The notes under the pieces are model-generated. The model was not told the origin of the DNA. It saw nothing but the letters and a program-made list of their open reading frames with translations, and ran no database searches. A stretch of DNA of 64,000 bases from Bradyrhizobium sp. SK17 (lineage in GTDB: Bacteria > Pseudomonadota > Alphaproteobacteria > Rhizobiales > Xanthobacteraceae): assembly GCF_002831585.1 (NCBI RefSeq), contig NZ_CP025113.1, forward strand, positions 1,798,001-1,862,000, in the 5' to 3' direction. The position numbers and the translations under genes are program-made. Of the stretch, positions 53,931-62,726 are shown one piece after another (the stretch's first letter is position 1; each line of letters opens with the position of its first letter).

Positions 53931-54006
53931 GGATGGGTAGAGCGCAGCGAAACCCATCATCGTTCCGCGCATGAGATTGATGGGTTTCGCTGCGCTCTGC
54001 CCATCC
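53931..54006. repeat. 29-base-arm inverted repeat after the protease gene
   Basis: Arms 53931-53959 and 53978-54006 pair throughout except one G-U, with an 18-base loop. The left arm starts GGATGGGTAGAGCGCAGCG. I know similar GGATGGGTAGAGCGCAGCGAA units as dispersed repeats in Bradyrhizobium. It lies between convergent genes and may also end transcription. Confidence 0.8.
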
Positions 54007-54011
54007 TACGG

Positions 54012-54117
54012 TCTAAAGCATGATACGGAAACGTGCGAAGCGGCTTTCCGGAAAGATCATGCGCAAACGAGAAGCCAAATCGAGATGATGATTCAACCTT
54101 ATCTCATCTCGCTTTAG
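54012..54117. repeat. Dispersed intergenic palindromic repeat, copy 2
   Basis: GCATGATACGGAAACGTGCG to GAAAGATCATGCGCAAAC, then GAGATGATGATTCAACC and CTCATCTCGCTTTAGG. It matches copy 1 at 37087-37190 over its whole length. Its end supplies the TAA stop codon of the phosphoesterase gene. Confidence 0.8.
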
Positions 54118-55055
54118 GTCAGCCGCCGTAGCATATGCAGCGTGATCTCTGCCGGGCAATTCAGCCGCACCGGCGCGAGGCTGGTGCCGGCGCCGGCCGA
54201 TGTATATCCGGCAAGTTCGCCGAAGCGCCATGCACCCCTGCCCATCCGGCGCGGCAACCGCGCTTCCAGCTTGATCGCGACGCCGCCGGGCAGGCAGAGC
54301 TGGCCGCCATGGGTATGCCCGCTCAGCATCAGGTCGAAGCCGCTTGCTGCCGCCTCGCGATAGGATTCCGGCGTATGTGCGAGCAGGACCGAGAATGCAT
54401 CGCGCGGGATCGCCGTTGCGGCCCTTGGAATGTCGTCGGTGCGATAGAAATGCGCATCGTCGATCCCCGCGAGATGGATCGTTGCGCCATCGCGCGTGAT
54501 CGGCTCCTGCTCATTGAACAGCATGCGGATGCCCATCGCTTCGAGTGCGGGCGTCATGCGGATGCTGTCGTGGTTGCCGAGGATGCCGTAGAGCGGCCGC
54601 TTGATCCGCGCGCAGACATCCCGCATCAGCGCGAGGCTCTGCTCGAACGCGCCGAACGTCTTGCCGCGATAGTCGCCGGTCAGAACGCAGATGTCGCAGT
54701 CGATGTAGCGCACGATATCCATCAGATGGCGCATCGCACCCTGGCTGATATCGGCATGAAGATCGCTGAGCTGAAGGATGCTGAAGCCGTCGAACGCCGT
54801 GGGCAGCCGCGTCGATGTCACCAGGTTGCGCCGCACCTCGACCCGATCGGCGTTACGCCGCGCGCGGCCATGGAGGCCGGCCAGCTTGAGCGCGGTCTCG
54901 ACGATCCAAGGTGCCAGGCTCAAATTCTCGACGTTGAACAGCAGCGTGCCTTGGCCGATCAGCTGCTTCTCATGTTCGGTCTCGACAGCAAGCCGACGCG
55001 CGACATGGTCGGCGCCGATCCGCTCGATCAACTCTTGCAAAGCCGTGTCGGCCAT
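54114..55055 (-). CDS. Calcineurin-like metallophosphoesterase
   Basis: 313 residues. Metal motifs in order: LQLSDLHADIS (D-x-H), VLTGDYRGKTFG (GD), YGILGNHDSIR (GNHD), VLLAHTPESY and LMLSGHTHGGQLCLP (GH-x-H). This is the YkuE/YaeI-type group, whose members hydrolyse phosphodiesters such as UDP-diacylglucosamine or lipids. About 70 N-terminal residues precede the catalytic domain without a signal peptide. The stop codon lies inside the dispersed repeat. Confidence 0.9.
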   Translation of the reverse strand: MADTALQELIERIGADHVARRLAVETEHEKQLIGQGTLLFNVENLSLAPWIVETALKLAGLHGRARRNADRVEVRRNLVTSTRLPTAFDGFSILQLSDLHADISQGAMRHLMDIVRYIDCDICVLTGDYRGKTFGAFEQSLALMRDVCARIKRPLYGILGNHDSIRMTPALEAMGIRMLFNEQEPITRDGATIHLAGIDDAHFYRTDDIPRAATAIPRDAFSVLLAHTPESYREAAASGFDLMLSGHTHGGQLCLPGGVAIKLEARLPRRMGRGAWRFGELAGYTSAGAGTSLAPVRLNCPAEITLHMLRRLT

Positions 55056-55133
55056 CGTCCCCCGTGCGAACCCGCGGTGCGAAACGCGAGTCGGCGCGAC
55101 ACTAGCATGCGTGATCCCGGTGCGGGATACCGC

Positions 55134-56882
55134 TCAGACCATAGGAACGCGCTTGGCGGCGACCGCGGCCGGCGAGATCACCTCGACGTCGAGCGGCACC
55201 TGCCAGCGCTCGGTGAAGCGGACTTGCGGCGGCGCGTTGCCGTTGCGCCCACCCTCCAGCACGAAGCCGTCATAGCCGGAGTTCATCACCGCATTGCACT
55301 TCTGCACATAGATCGGGAAACCGCCGATATACGGCATGAACACGCGAGGCCGGCCGGGAATGTTGGTGCCGACATACCAGGAGCTGCAAGTCGAGCGCAG
55401 CGAGACCGTGGAGACGTCGTTGACATGGGCGACCCAGGCGTCCTCGTCATCGCGGACCGCCTCGATCGTGCCGGCGCCGATGTCGCGCATGTGAGCGATG
55501 CAATCGGCCAGCCAGTCGACATGTTGCTCGATCGCCTGGATCATGCTTGCGAGCACCGACGGGCTGCCGGGACCGGTGATCATGAACAGGTTCGGAAAGC
55601 CCTCCGAGGCGAGGCCGAGATAGGCGCGCGGACCGGCGCGCCATTTCTCCGCCAGCGTCCGTCCGCCACGGCCGGTGATCGCGATCTTGTCGAATGAGCC
55701 GGTCATGGCGGCAAAGCCGGTGGCGGAGACGATCGCGTCGAATTTGTATTCGGTGCCTTCGACCACGATACCTTCGCTCGTGAAACGCTCGATCGGCGTC
55801 TTCGAGACGTCGACCAGCTTCACATGCGGCTGGTTGTAGGTCTCGAAGTAATTGGTGTCGACGCAGAGCCGCTTGCAGCCGAACACGTTCTGCGGGCACA
55901 GCAACTCGGCCGTCGCGGGATCCTTGACGATGCCGCGGATCTTCTCCCGCGCAAAATCGGCGATGGTGTCATTGGCCGCCTTCTCGAACAGCAGATCGCC
56001 GAAGGAGCCGAGGAAGGGCAGGCCGCCGCGCTGCCAGGCTTCCTCATAGAGCCGTTCGCGCTCTTCCTCGCTGGCCTGTAGCGCCGGCTGGGCGTTGAAC
56101 AGAAAATAGAAGCCGGTCGGCCGTGCGCGCGCTTTCGCGCGCAGCTCCGGATAATGCGCCTTGGCTTCCTTCAGATAGTCCGCGGTCAGCCGCTCGTTCC
56201 ACGCCGGCACCGACCAGGTCGCGGTGCGCTGGAACACGGTCAGCTCGGATGCCTGTTGCGCGATGATCGGGATCGACTGGATCGCCGACGAGCCGGTGCC
56301 GATCACGCCGACGCGCAGGCCGGTGAAGTCGACGCCCTCATGCGGCCATTCGCCGGTGTGGTAGATCGGCCCGCGGAAATCCGCCATGCCGGGAAAGGCG
56401 GGCCGGTTCGGCGCCGACAGGCAGCCGACCGCCATGATGCAGAATTTCGCGGTGACCCTGTCGCCGCGGTCGGTCTCGATCAACCAGGTGCCGTCGGCCT
56501 CGTCGAAGGTCGCCGCAGTGACGCGGGTGTCGAACACGATCTGGCTGCGCAGGTCGAAGCGGTCGGCGACATGGTTGGCGTAGGCGAGAATTTCGGGCTG
56601 CGGAGAATATTTCTCCGACCAGCTCCACTCTTGATCCAATTCCTCGGAGAACGAGAAGGAATATTGCAGGCTCTCGACGTCGCAGCGCGCGCCGGGATAA
56701 CGGTTCCAGTACCAGGTGCCGCCGACGCCACCGCCCGCCTCATAGACCCGCGCGGTGAAGCCGAGCCCGCGCAGCCGGTGCAGCATGTACATGCCGGCGA
56801 AGCCTGCGCCGATCACCACGGCATCGAACGATCCGGTTTCCGCAGGGCGCGCAGTTGTAAGCGCGGCGCTCTCCTGAGCCAT
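55134..56882 (-). CDS. Flavin-containing Baeyer-Villiger-type monooxygenase
   Basis: 582 residues. FAD Rossmann motif VIGAGFAGMYMLHRLRGLG near residue 23, then GGVGGTWYWNRYPGARCDV; Baeyer-Villiger fingerprint FRGPIYHTGEWP near residue 168; NADPH Rossmann motif GVIGTGSSAIQSIP near 190; FQRTATWSVPAWN follows. This matches cyclohexanone/phenylacetone monooxygenase-like enzymes, which insert oxygen next to a ketone. Native substrate unknown. Monocistronic. Confidence 0.93.
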   Translation of the reverse strand: MAQESAALTTARPAETGSFDAVVIGAGFAGMYMLHRLRGLGFTARVYEAGGGVGGTWYWNRYPGARCDVESLQYSFSFSEELDQEWSWSEKYSPQPEILAYANHVADRFDLRSQIVFDTRVTAATFDEADGTWLIETDRGDRVTAKFCIMAVGCLSAPNRPAFPGMADFRGPIYHTGEWPHEGVDFTGLRVGVIGTGSSAIQSIPIIAQQASELTVFQRTATWSVPAWNERLTADYLKEAKAHYPELRAKARARPTGFYFLFNAQPALQASEEERERLYEEAWQRGGLPFLGSFGDLLFEKAANDTIADFAREKIRGIVKDPATAELLCPQNVFGCKRLCVDTNYFETYNQPHVKLVDVSKTPIERFTSEGIVVEGTEYKFDAIVSATGFAAMTGSFDKIAITGRGGRTLAEKWRAGPRAYLGLASEGFPNLFMITGPGSPSVLASMIQAIEQHVDWLADCIAHMRDIGAGTIEAVRDDEDAWVAHVNDVSTVSLRSTCSSWYVGTNIPGRPRVFMPYIGGFPIYVQKCNAVMNSGYDGFVLEGGRNGNAPPQVRFTERWQVPLDVEVISPAAVAAKRVPMV

Positions 56883-57085
56883 GGTCCGTCTCTTCCCTAT
56901 GTCGTGTCGTTATGTCTTGGCCGCACCTCGTTGGACGCGACGACCGAAAGATTAGGGCGAGGGCGGTGCAGCCCGCAAGCGCATGGGCTGCCGCGTCGGG
57001 TATAGCTCCTATGCCGCGGTGCCGAGCGCTGCGGTATCCGGGCGCTGCCTCACTCCAGCCGCCGAGCGGATAGGAGGCGTTGTGC

Positions 57086-57784
57086 TTACACTCCGGCCAG
57101 GCTGGTTGCGGCCTCGTCGATGAAGGCGCTCACTTCGTCTGGCTTCGAGGCCAGCGACGCGTGGCCGGCTGCGAGCGTGATGATCTTGCGAGGATTCATC
57201 CGCTCCGACATCCGCTTCTGATTGTCGGGGTTGATCATCCGGTCTTCGCTGGAGATCTGATACCAGACCGGCTTTTTCCTCCAGGCCGGCGCGGTGATGT
57301 TGTCGCCGAACGTGCTGGCGAGCGGCGCCTTCTGGGTGACCGCCATCACCAGCGCTTCATCGGCGGGCAGGTCCTGGCAGAAGCTCTCGTGAAACTTGTC
57401 GGGCTTGATCCAGAGATATCCGTCGCTGTCCGGCGCCACGTTGGCAATCGCGGCCGGCGGTAGGCCTGCCGTGATGCCGCCGGGGCTCTCGCCGGCGTCG
57501 GGCGCGAAGGCCGCGATGTAGACGAGGCCGGCCACGTTCGGAAGATCGCCAGCCTCGGTGATCACAGCGCCGCCGTAGGAGTGACCGACCAGCAGCGTCG
57601 GGCCGGCCTGCTGCTTGACCATCTTGCGCAGGCGTTCGGCATCGTCGGCGAGCGAAGTGAGCGGCATCTCGACCGCTTGCAGGCCGGTGTGCCCTTTGTG
57701 CGAGAGCGCGACGATCACCTTGCTCCAGTGCGCCGCGCCTCCCCAGAATCCGTGAACCAGAATGATCGTCGGCTTGCTGCTCAT
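57086..57784 (-). CDS. Alpha/beta-fold hydrolase (EstB/salicylate-esterase-like)
   Basis: 232 residues from the ATG at 57784, with AGAGGAG six bases upstream; the frame from 57850 overlaps the divergent gene. IILVHGFWGGAAHWSKVIVA is the oxyanion region, LLVGHSYGGAVITEAG the nucleophile elbow (Ser near residue 73), and AAGHASLASKPDEV the catalytic His. YQISSEDRMINPDNQKRM carries the probable Asp. This pattern fits small rhizobial esterases of unknown substrate. Confidence 0.88.
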   Translation of the reverse strand: MSSKPTIILVHGFWGGAAHWSKVIVALSHKGHTGLQAVEMPLTSLADDAERLRKMVKQQAGPTLLVGHSYGGAVITEAGDLPNVAGLVYIAAFAPDAGESPGGITAGLPPAAIANVAPDSDGYLWIKPDKFHESFCQDLPADEALVMAVTQKAPLASTFGDNITAPAWRKKPVWYQISSEDRMINPDNQKRMSERMNPRKIITLAAGHASLASKPDEVSAFIDEAATSLAGV

Positions 57785-57848
57785 GTTCGGCTCCTCTGGG
57801 GGACAGATTGCATGCTGTCGTCTGATCGCCGCCCGCAAAGAAGTAATC

Positions 57849-58294
57849 ATGAAACCCGGATGGAAGCCACAGACGTGGCTGGAAAAGAAGAGCAGATCAG
57901 GCTTTCGGGGCTACCCGGTTGGCACGGTCGCGTTCTATGGACCCGACGACCTTCGCGTCAGCAAGGTCGCCGTCGCGGTGGTCACCGCCGAGGGAGTAGC
58001 TCCATTCGCGTTGCGCAGATGGTTCCCCGAGGCCGGCGATGTTCGCAAGGATTCGACGATCACGGAGGAGGTTGCCGCCTTCCTTCGCGGGAGGGGGCGC
58101 GCACGGTTGCCCTGGTGCCGACCATGATGGGGGGCCCGCATGAGGAGGGGATCGACTATCCTGAAGGGCAGGTTTGTCCGCAATGTCCGTATCGGGCCAA
58201 CCAGGAACGCCCCTGCCGCGTTGAGAGCGATCAGGGCGTTCGAAGACGACTTCGCCATTGCGCAGCGGTTGGCGCTGGCAGAATTTCGGAATAA
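57849..58294 (+). pseudogene. Conserved small CPxCP protein, frameshifted
   Basis: The gene starts MKPGWKPQTWLEKKSRSGFR then GYPVGTVAFYGPDD, and in the first frame runs to AAFLRGRG before losing conservation and stopping at about 58127. The conserved continuation is in the next frame: ARTVALVPTMMGGPHEEGID then YPEGQVCPQCPYRANQERP, ending at 58294. One added G in the G5 run at 58093-58097 joins them (about 149 residues). I recall this protein, with its HEEGIDYPEG and CPxCP metal-like motif, in many rhizobia; its function is unknown. The 180 bases that follow, up to recQ, show no gene. Confidence 0.7.
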
Positions 58295-58437
58295 TGGAAA
58301 AGTACCCTTGATTTGCCCGACGCGTCAAGCGCTTTTCGAGGTGCCCGCGGCTGCCTGCTGCTTTGCATGGGGTTGTTTTCGATATTTTCGGAGCGCGTCG
58401 CTGTGCTTCGTCGCTTCAGCGCAAACTGCCCTGCATG

Positions 58438-58473
58438 CTGTCGCGCGCCCCTCGCAATGAGGGAGCGTGACAG
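58438..58473 (-). terminator. Imperfect hairpin downstream of recQ
   Basis: CTGTC and CCCTC pair with GAGGG and GACAG around a five-base loop, with an unpaired middle. It begins just after the recQ stop on the minus strand. No T-tract, so weak. Confidence 0.35.
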
Positions 58474-58478
58474 CAGGA

Positions 58479-60347
58479 TTAGCCCTCCGTCTTGCTCACG
58501 ATCCGGATCAACTCGTCGCCGTAATGCTCGAGCTTCTTGTCGCCGATCCCGGCAATGTTGCGCAGCTCGTTCAGCGTGTCCGGACGCATCGCGGCGATGC
58601 CGTCGATGGTGGAATCGTGCAGCACCACATAGGCCGGCACGCCGCGCGCCCGCGCGACCTCCGAGCGCCAGGCGCGCAACGCCGCATGCAGCGCGGGGTT
58701 TGCGACGCCGCCCGGACTGTCGGCCGCGGGCGCGAGATCACCGCGGCGCGACTTGCCGCGGACCGCGCGGTTGCGCGCGCCTTCCGGCTGCTCGCGCAGC
58801 ATCACCGCGGTCTCGCCCTTCAGCACGCCGCGGGCGCTGTCGGTCAGCTTCAGCGCACCGAAGGCGTCGCTGTCGGCGCGCAGATGACCCATCGCCACCA
58901 GTTGCCGCAGCACCGCGCGCCATTGCTTCTCGTTGAGCTCGCGGCCGATGCCGAACACCGATAATTTGTCGTGGTTGAACTGCTTGACCCGCTCGGTCAA
59001 CCGTCCGACCAGCACGTCGATCAGGTGCATGGCGCCGAAGCGCTGCCCGGTGCGATAGACGCAGGACAGCAGCTTCTGTGCCAGCACCTTGCCGTCGCGA
59101 ACCTTCGGCGGCGTCAGGCAGTTGTCGCAATTGCCGCAGCTTTCCTCGGTCCGCGCCTCGCCGAAATAGCCGAGCAGCCGCTGCCGCCGGCAATGCACCG
59201 TCTCGGCCAGCGCGACCAGCGCATCGAGCTTGCTGATCGAGACGCGCTTGAAGGCATCGGAGCCAGTCGATTCGTCGATCATGCGGCGCTGCTGCACGAT
59301 GTCGGAGAGTCCATAGGCCATCCACGCCGCCGATGGCTTGCCGTCACGCCCGGCGCGTCCGGTCTCCTGGTAATAGGCCTCGATGCTCTTCGGCAGGTCG
59401 AGATGCGCGACGAAGCGCACGTCCGGCTTGTCGATGCCCATGCCGAACGCGATCGTGGCGACGATCACGATGCCGTCCTCGTTGAGGAAACGGTCCTGAT
59501 GCCGGGCGCGCACGCCGGCATCGAGCCCGGCATGATAGGGCAACGCGGGAATGCCGGCCTCGCTGAGCGCCGCCGCGACGTCCTCGACCTTGGCGCGCGA
59601 CAGGCAATAGACCACGCCGGCGTCGCCGGCATGGCGTTCCCTGATGAAATTCTTCAGCTGCGTGGTCGCGTTCTGCTTGTCGACGATCTCGTAGCGGATG
59701 TTGGGCCGGTCGAAGCTTGCGACGAACTCCGGCGCGTCGGCAAGTGACAGCCGCTCGGCGATCTCCTTCCGCGTCAGCGCGTCCGCGGTCGCGGTCAGCG
59801 CGATGCGCGGCACCTTGGGGAAGCGTTCGGCGAGCGCGGACAGGCCGATATATTCCGGGCGGAAGTCGTGGCCCCATTGCGACACGCAATGCGCCTCGTC
59901 GATCGCAAACAACGCGATCTGCGCCTGGCCGAGCAGATTGAGGCAGCGCGGCGTCAGCAGCCGTTCCGGCGCCACATAAAGCAAATCGAGATCGCCCGCG
60001 ATCAGCCGCCGCTCGACCTCGGACGCCTCCTCGTAGGACAGCGTCGAGTTCAGCACCGCGGCGTTGACGCCGGCCTCGGTGAGGCCCGCGACCTGGTCGC
60101 GCATCAGCGCGATCAGGGGCGATACCACGATGCCGCAGCCGTCACGCAGCAGCGACGGCAGCTGGTAGCACAGCGACTTGCCGCCGCCGGTCGGCATCAG
60201 CACCAGGCAGTTGCCGCCCTCGGTGACGTGGCGGATGATCTTCTCCTGCGCGCCGCGGAAGCCCGACAGGCCGAACACGGAACTGAGCACGGATCGCGCG
60301 TCGCGAGATAGATCGGATGTGCGATCGAGGGCGGGCTGGGCAGTCAT
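58479..60347 (-). CDS. recQ: ATP-dependent DNA helicase RecQ
   Basis: 622 residues. Motif [15 protein letters not shown] near residue 51, DEAH box [13 protein letters not shown] near 148, [15 protein letters not shown] and [15 protein letters not shown] of the second RecA domain, zinc cysteines [11 protein letters not shown] with upstream CRRQR, winged helix, and a C-terminal HRDC domain ([33 protein letters not shown]). Unwinds recombination and fork intermediates. Full-length and monocistronic. Confidence 0.97.
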   Translation of the reverse strand: MTAQPALDRTSDLSRDARSVLSSVFGLSGFRGAQEKIIRHVTEGGNCLVLMPTGGGKSLCYQLPSLLRDGCGIVVSPLIALMRDQVAGLTEAGVNAAVLNSTLSYEEASEVERRLIAGDLDLLYVAPERLLTPRCLNLLGQAQIALFAIDEAHCVSQWGHDFRPEYIGLSALAERFPKVPRIALTATADALTRKEIAERLSLADAPEFVASFDRPNIRYEIVDKQNATTQLKNFIRERHAGDAGVVYCLSRAKVEDVAAALSEAGIPALPYHAGLDAGVRARHQDRFLNEDGIVIVATIAFGMGIDKPDVRFVAHLDLPKSIEAYYQETGRAGRDGKPSAAWMAYGLSDIVQQRRMIDESTGSDAFKRVSISKLDALVALAETVHCRRQRLLGYFGEARTEESCGNCDNCLTPPKVRDGKVLAQKLLSCVYRTGQRFGAMHLIDVLVGRLTERVKQFNHDKLSVFGIGRELNEKQWRAVLRQLVAMGHLRADSDAFGALKLTDSARGVLKGETAVMLREQPEGARNRAVRGKSRRGDLAPAADSPGGVANPALHAALRAWRSEVARARGVPAYVVLHDSTIDGIAAMRPDTLNELRNIAGIGDKKLEHYGDELIRIVSKTEG

Positions 60348-60606
60348 GATCCCTTGCGATTTCCCCTGATTTTCTTGGGGTCAGCAGGCGGTGTTCGAAC
60401 TCGTCCGGGCGAACGATACCGGAACGGAGCGTGTTAATACACGTCCCAACGGCAAACTCAATTCGAGACTCGAGGCCTGGTCGGGTTGCCGCGGATCATC
60501 GCAGATATTTGCCGCGGTCGCCGGCGCGGCAGCGAGCCGTGCCGGTCCAGACGCCACTCGCGCCAGCGCCTTGTCGGAATTATCCCGGTGACCGAGAGCG
60601 GTACCT

Positions 60607-61827
60607 TCAGGCGATCGGAGTTGGTGGCGCCGGCGGTGGCGTCATGGGTTCGACCTGGTAGCTCTTCGGCAGGTTGATCGGCCTGTAAGTCGGAACCTGC
60701 TCGATGCGTTCCAGCACCGAGGCATGGATGGTCGCGCCTTCGGGAATTGGCCGCGGCTCGCCGCGCGGCAGATAGAAGCCGAAAAAGGACTTTCGCGCCG
60801 GCCATTCCTTCCACTTGTCGCTCTTCGGAATCCACTCCAGGATTTCCCAGGCGCCGGTCAGCGAATTGTGCAGCGGGGCCGTCGCGCTCGGCGGCACATA
60901 TTCGTGGCTGTGTGGCGGCAGCGGCAGCCCCCAGGCGAGATGGTCGATCAGTGCCTGATCCATATGCAGCCCGGCGGCCTTGGCCTGCTCGAGCATCCAG
61001 ATCAGTGGAAACTTCGACGGCCCGCTCTCATCCTCCGGATAGCCGCCGCCGACGTCGGAGTGCACGCCGGCGAACCAGACCTGGCGGATGTCCTGGGGCA
61101 CTTCTGTCTGCGGATCGAACGGATTCGACCGGTAGGGCTGCGGCTCCTTCCACTGGTTGAGGCGGAACATGCGCCGCCGCTCGTCGATCGAGATCGCCTG
61201 GCGGAAGCGCTTGACGCTGGAGTTGGTGCGGGTGAACAGCAGGGTCTGCATGTCGAACAGGAAGTTGTCCTGCCGCGGCACGATGATCGAGGCGACGGTG
61301 TCCCAGACGCCGACGAATTCGATGTCGATGTTGCGGCCGCCGGCGATCTGGCTGAAATGCCAGGCCTCCTTCAGCGGCGCATCGTCGAACGTGCCGTCGG
61401 GCTTCTGGGCGTCCGCGCTGGCCTTCTTGTAGGTCGAGAACGCATAGCCCGCGAGGTCGATCTGGTCGACCGGCAGCAGGCCCATCACGCGAACGAAAGC
61501 CGCCAGCACCCGCACGGTATAGGCGCCGCGGCTGAAGCCGAACATCCAGACCCGGTCGCCGGGCTCCCAGAGCCGGCACAGAAACTGGTAGGCGCCGAGC
61601 GTGTCCTCGTCGAGACCGGCGCCGAACGCCAGCCCGAACAGGCCGCGTACCTCCTGCTTGAAGCGGCCCCAACTGTTTTGCAGGCCGATCGTGCCGAGAC
61701 CCGGATGATAATAAATCCGCTGCCGGTCATCCTTGTCGGTGACACGAAACAGCTTCAGCACGTTGGAAATATTGGCGCCGATCTCGTTGCCGGTGCCGTC
61801 GCAACAAATCACAATATCCTTCGGCAT
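60607..61827 (-). CDS. DUF2235 alpha/beta hydrolase (Tle1-like phospholipase family)
   Basis: 406 residues. ICCDGTGNEIGANISNVLKL opens the DUF2235 domain; the nucleophile elbow is VWMFGFSRGAYTVRVLAAF (G-x-S-x-G), the Asp is in FVGVWDTVASI, and the His in WFAGVHSDVGGGYPE. These form the Tle1-type triad of phospholipases delivered by type VI secretion. No VgrG, PAAR or immunity gene lies beside it, and no signal peptide is visible, so a housekeeping or orphan role is as likely. The C-terminus is proline-rich (EPMTPPPAPPTPIA). Confidence 0.88.
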   Translation of the reverse strand: MPKDIVICCDGTGNEIGANISNVLKLFRVTDKDDRQRIYYHPGLGTIGLQNSWGRFKQEVRGLFGLAFGAGLDEDTLGAYQFLCRLWEPGDRVWMFGFSRGAYTVRVLAAFVRVMGLLPVDQIDLAGYAFSTYKKASADAQKPDGTFDDAPLKEAWHFSQIAGGRNIDIEFVGVWDTVASIIVPRQDNFLFDMQTLLFTRTNSSVKRFRQAISIDERRRMFRLNQWKEPQPYRSNPFDPQTEVPQDIRQVWFAGVHSDVGGGYPEDESGPSKFPLIWMLEQAKAAGLHMDQALIDHLAWGLPLPPHSHEYVPPSATAPLHNSLTGAWEILEWIPKSDKWKEWPARKSFFGFYLPRGEPRPIPEGATIHASVLERIEQVPTYRPINLPKSYQVEPMTPPPAPPTPIA

Positions 61828-62167
61828 CCGTTTCCTCGCGGTCGCCGTGAAATTCGTGGCCCCAATCTATGGCAGGATGCGCGGAGGGTTCAATCTCCAA
61901 TTGAAGACGGTTTAGTGTACGCGGTGTGACCGCCGTGCCGCCGGCGCAGCCCCGATCCGATTGCCGCCATTGGCACCAGCTGCATACTCGCTCTCCGCGC
62001 TATCCGTAGAATTCAATTGCCACACCCCGGAAAAGGTGGGAATCTGAATGTCGATCATTGCTGTGATGCGTTGACATTCTCTCCCGTTCGGGGACTTCGC
62101 CGGTGCGCGCGATCATTTTACCTGCGGGTTGCCGCAGTTTTCTCATCATCGGCAGGAACGGATCGGC
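61828..62167. other. Gene-free intergenic stretch
   Basis: 340 bases between divergent genes. No supported coding frame, repeat or RNA gene is visible; promoters for both neighbours presumably lie here, but no clear -35/-10 pair stands out. Confidence 0.4.
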
Positions 62168-62695
62168 ATGAGCCATCAAGCCCTCGTGACGGTCATTCTC
62201 GCGGGTCTGGTGGTGATTGCGTTCGGATTGTTCTGGTGGGTCGGTGTCTATTCCGATCGCGTCTTTGCCAAGCGATTTCGCGCTCGCTTTCCCGAGAGGA
62301 CGTTGAGCTACACCGGCGACCAGCTTGGCGAACTGGTGCAGTCCGATCTTCGGATGAAATATGTCTTTCCGATCCTGTTCCCGCTCGATCTCATCGTCAT
62401 GCTAGCGCTGGCGGGCGCGTTGGGCGCGGCGTCATCGCACCTGCTCAAGCAGTTCTATCCGGCCGCGGCGCCGCTCGGCCTGGTGGTGCCGGCGGTTTAT
62501 CTGCTCAGCGACCTGATCGAGGACTGTCTGCTGGCATGGCTGTTGCTGCGCGGCGACCGGCACGAGGCCGCGCGCTCGGTTTCGGTCCTGAAGGCGATCA
62601 CGACGATCAAGTTCGCGAGCATCTTCGCATCGATCGCGCTGACGCTGATCGCCTTCGTCGGCTGGCTGTTCCACAACGAAGCGATTGCGATCTGA
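62168..62695 (+). CDS. Four-helix membrane protein of unknown function
   Basis: 175 residues from the ATG at 62168; an upstream TTG at 62129 gives an unlikely extension. Hydrophobic segments: LVTVILAGLVVIAFGLFWWV, PILFPLDLIVMLALAGALGA, GLVVPAVYLLSDLIEDCLLA and IFASIALTLIAFVGWLF. A conserved-looking acidic pair (DLIEDC) lies in the third helix. No recognised domain. It converges on the VWA protein gene. Confidence 0.78.
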   Translation: MSHQALVTVILAGLVVIAFGLFWWVGVYSDRVFAKRFRARFPERTLSYTGDQLGELVQSDLRMKYVFPILFPLDLIVMLALAGALGAASSHLLKQFYPAAAPLGLVVPAVYLLSDLIEDCLLAWLLLRGDRHEAARSVSVLKAITTIKFASIFASIALTLIAFVGWLFHNEAIAI

Positions 62696-62726
62696 GACGG
62701 GCTGAGACCGTCATCGGCGCTGCCGT

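Noticed and set aside
60607..61827. Type VI secretion effector locus
   Set aside because: Only the DUF2235 hydrolase is present; no VgrG, PAAR, adaptor or immunity gene flanks it.
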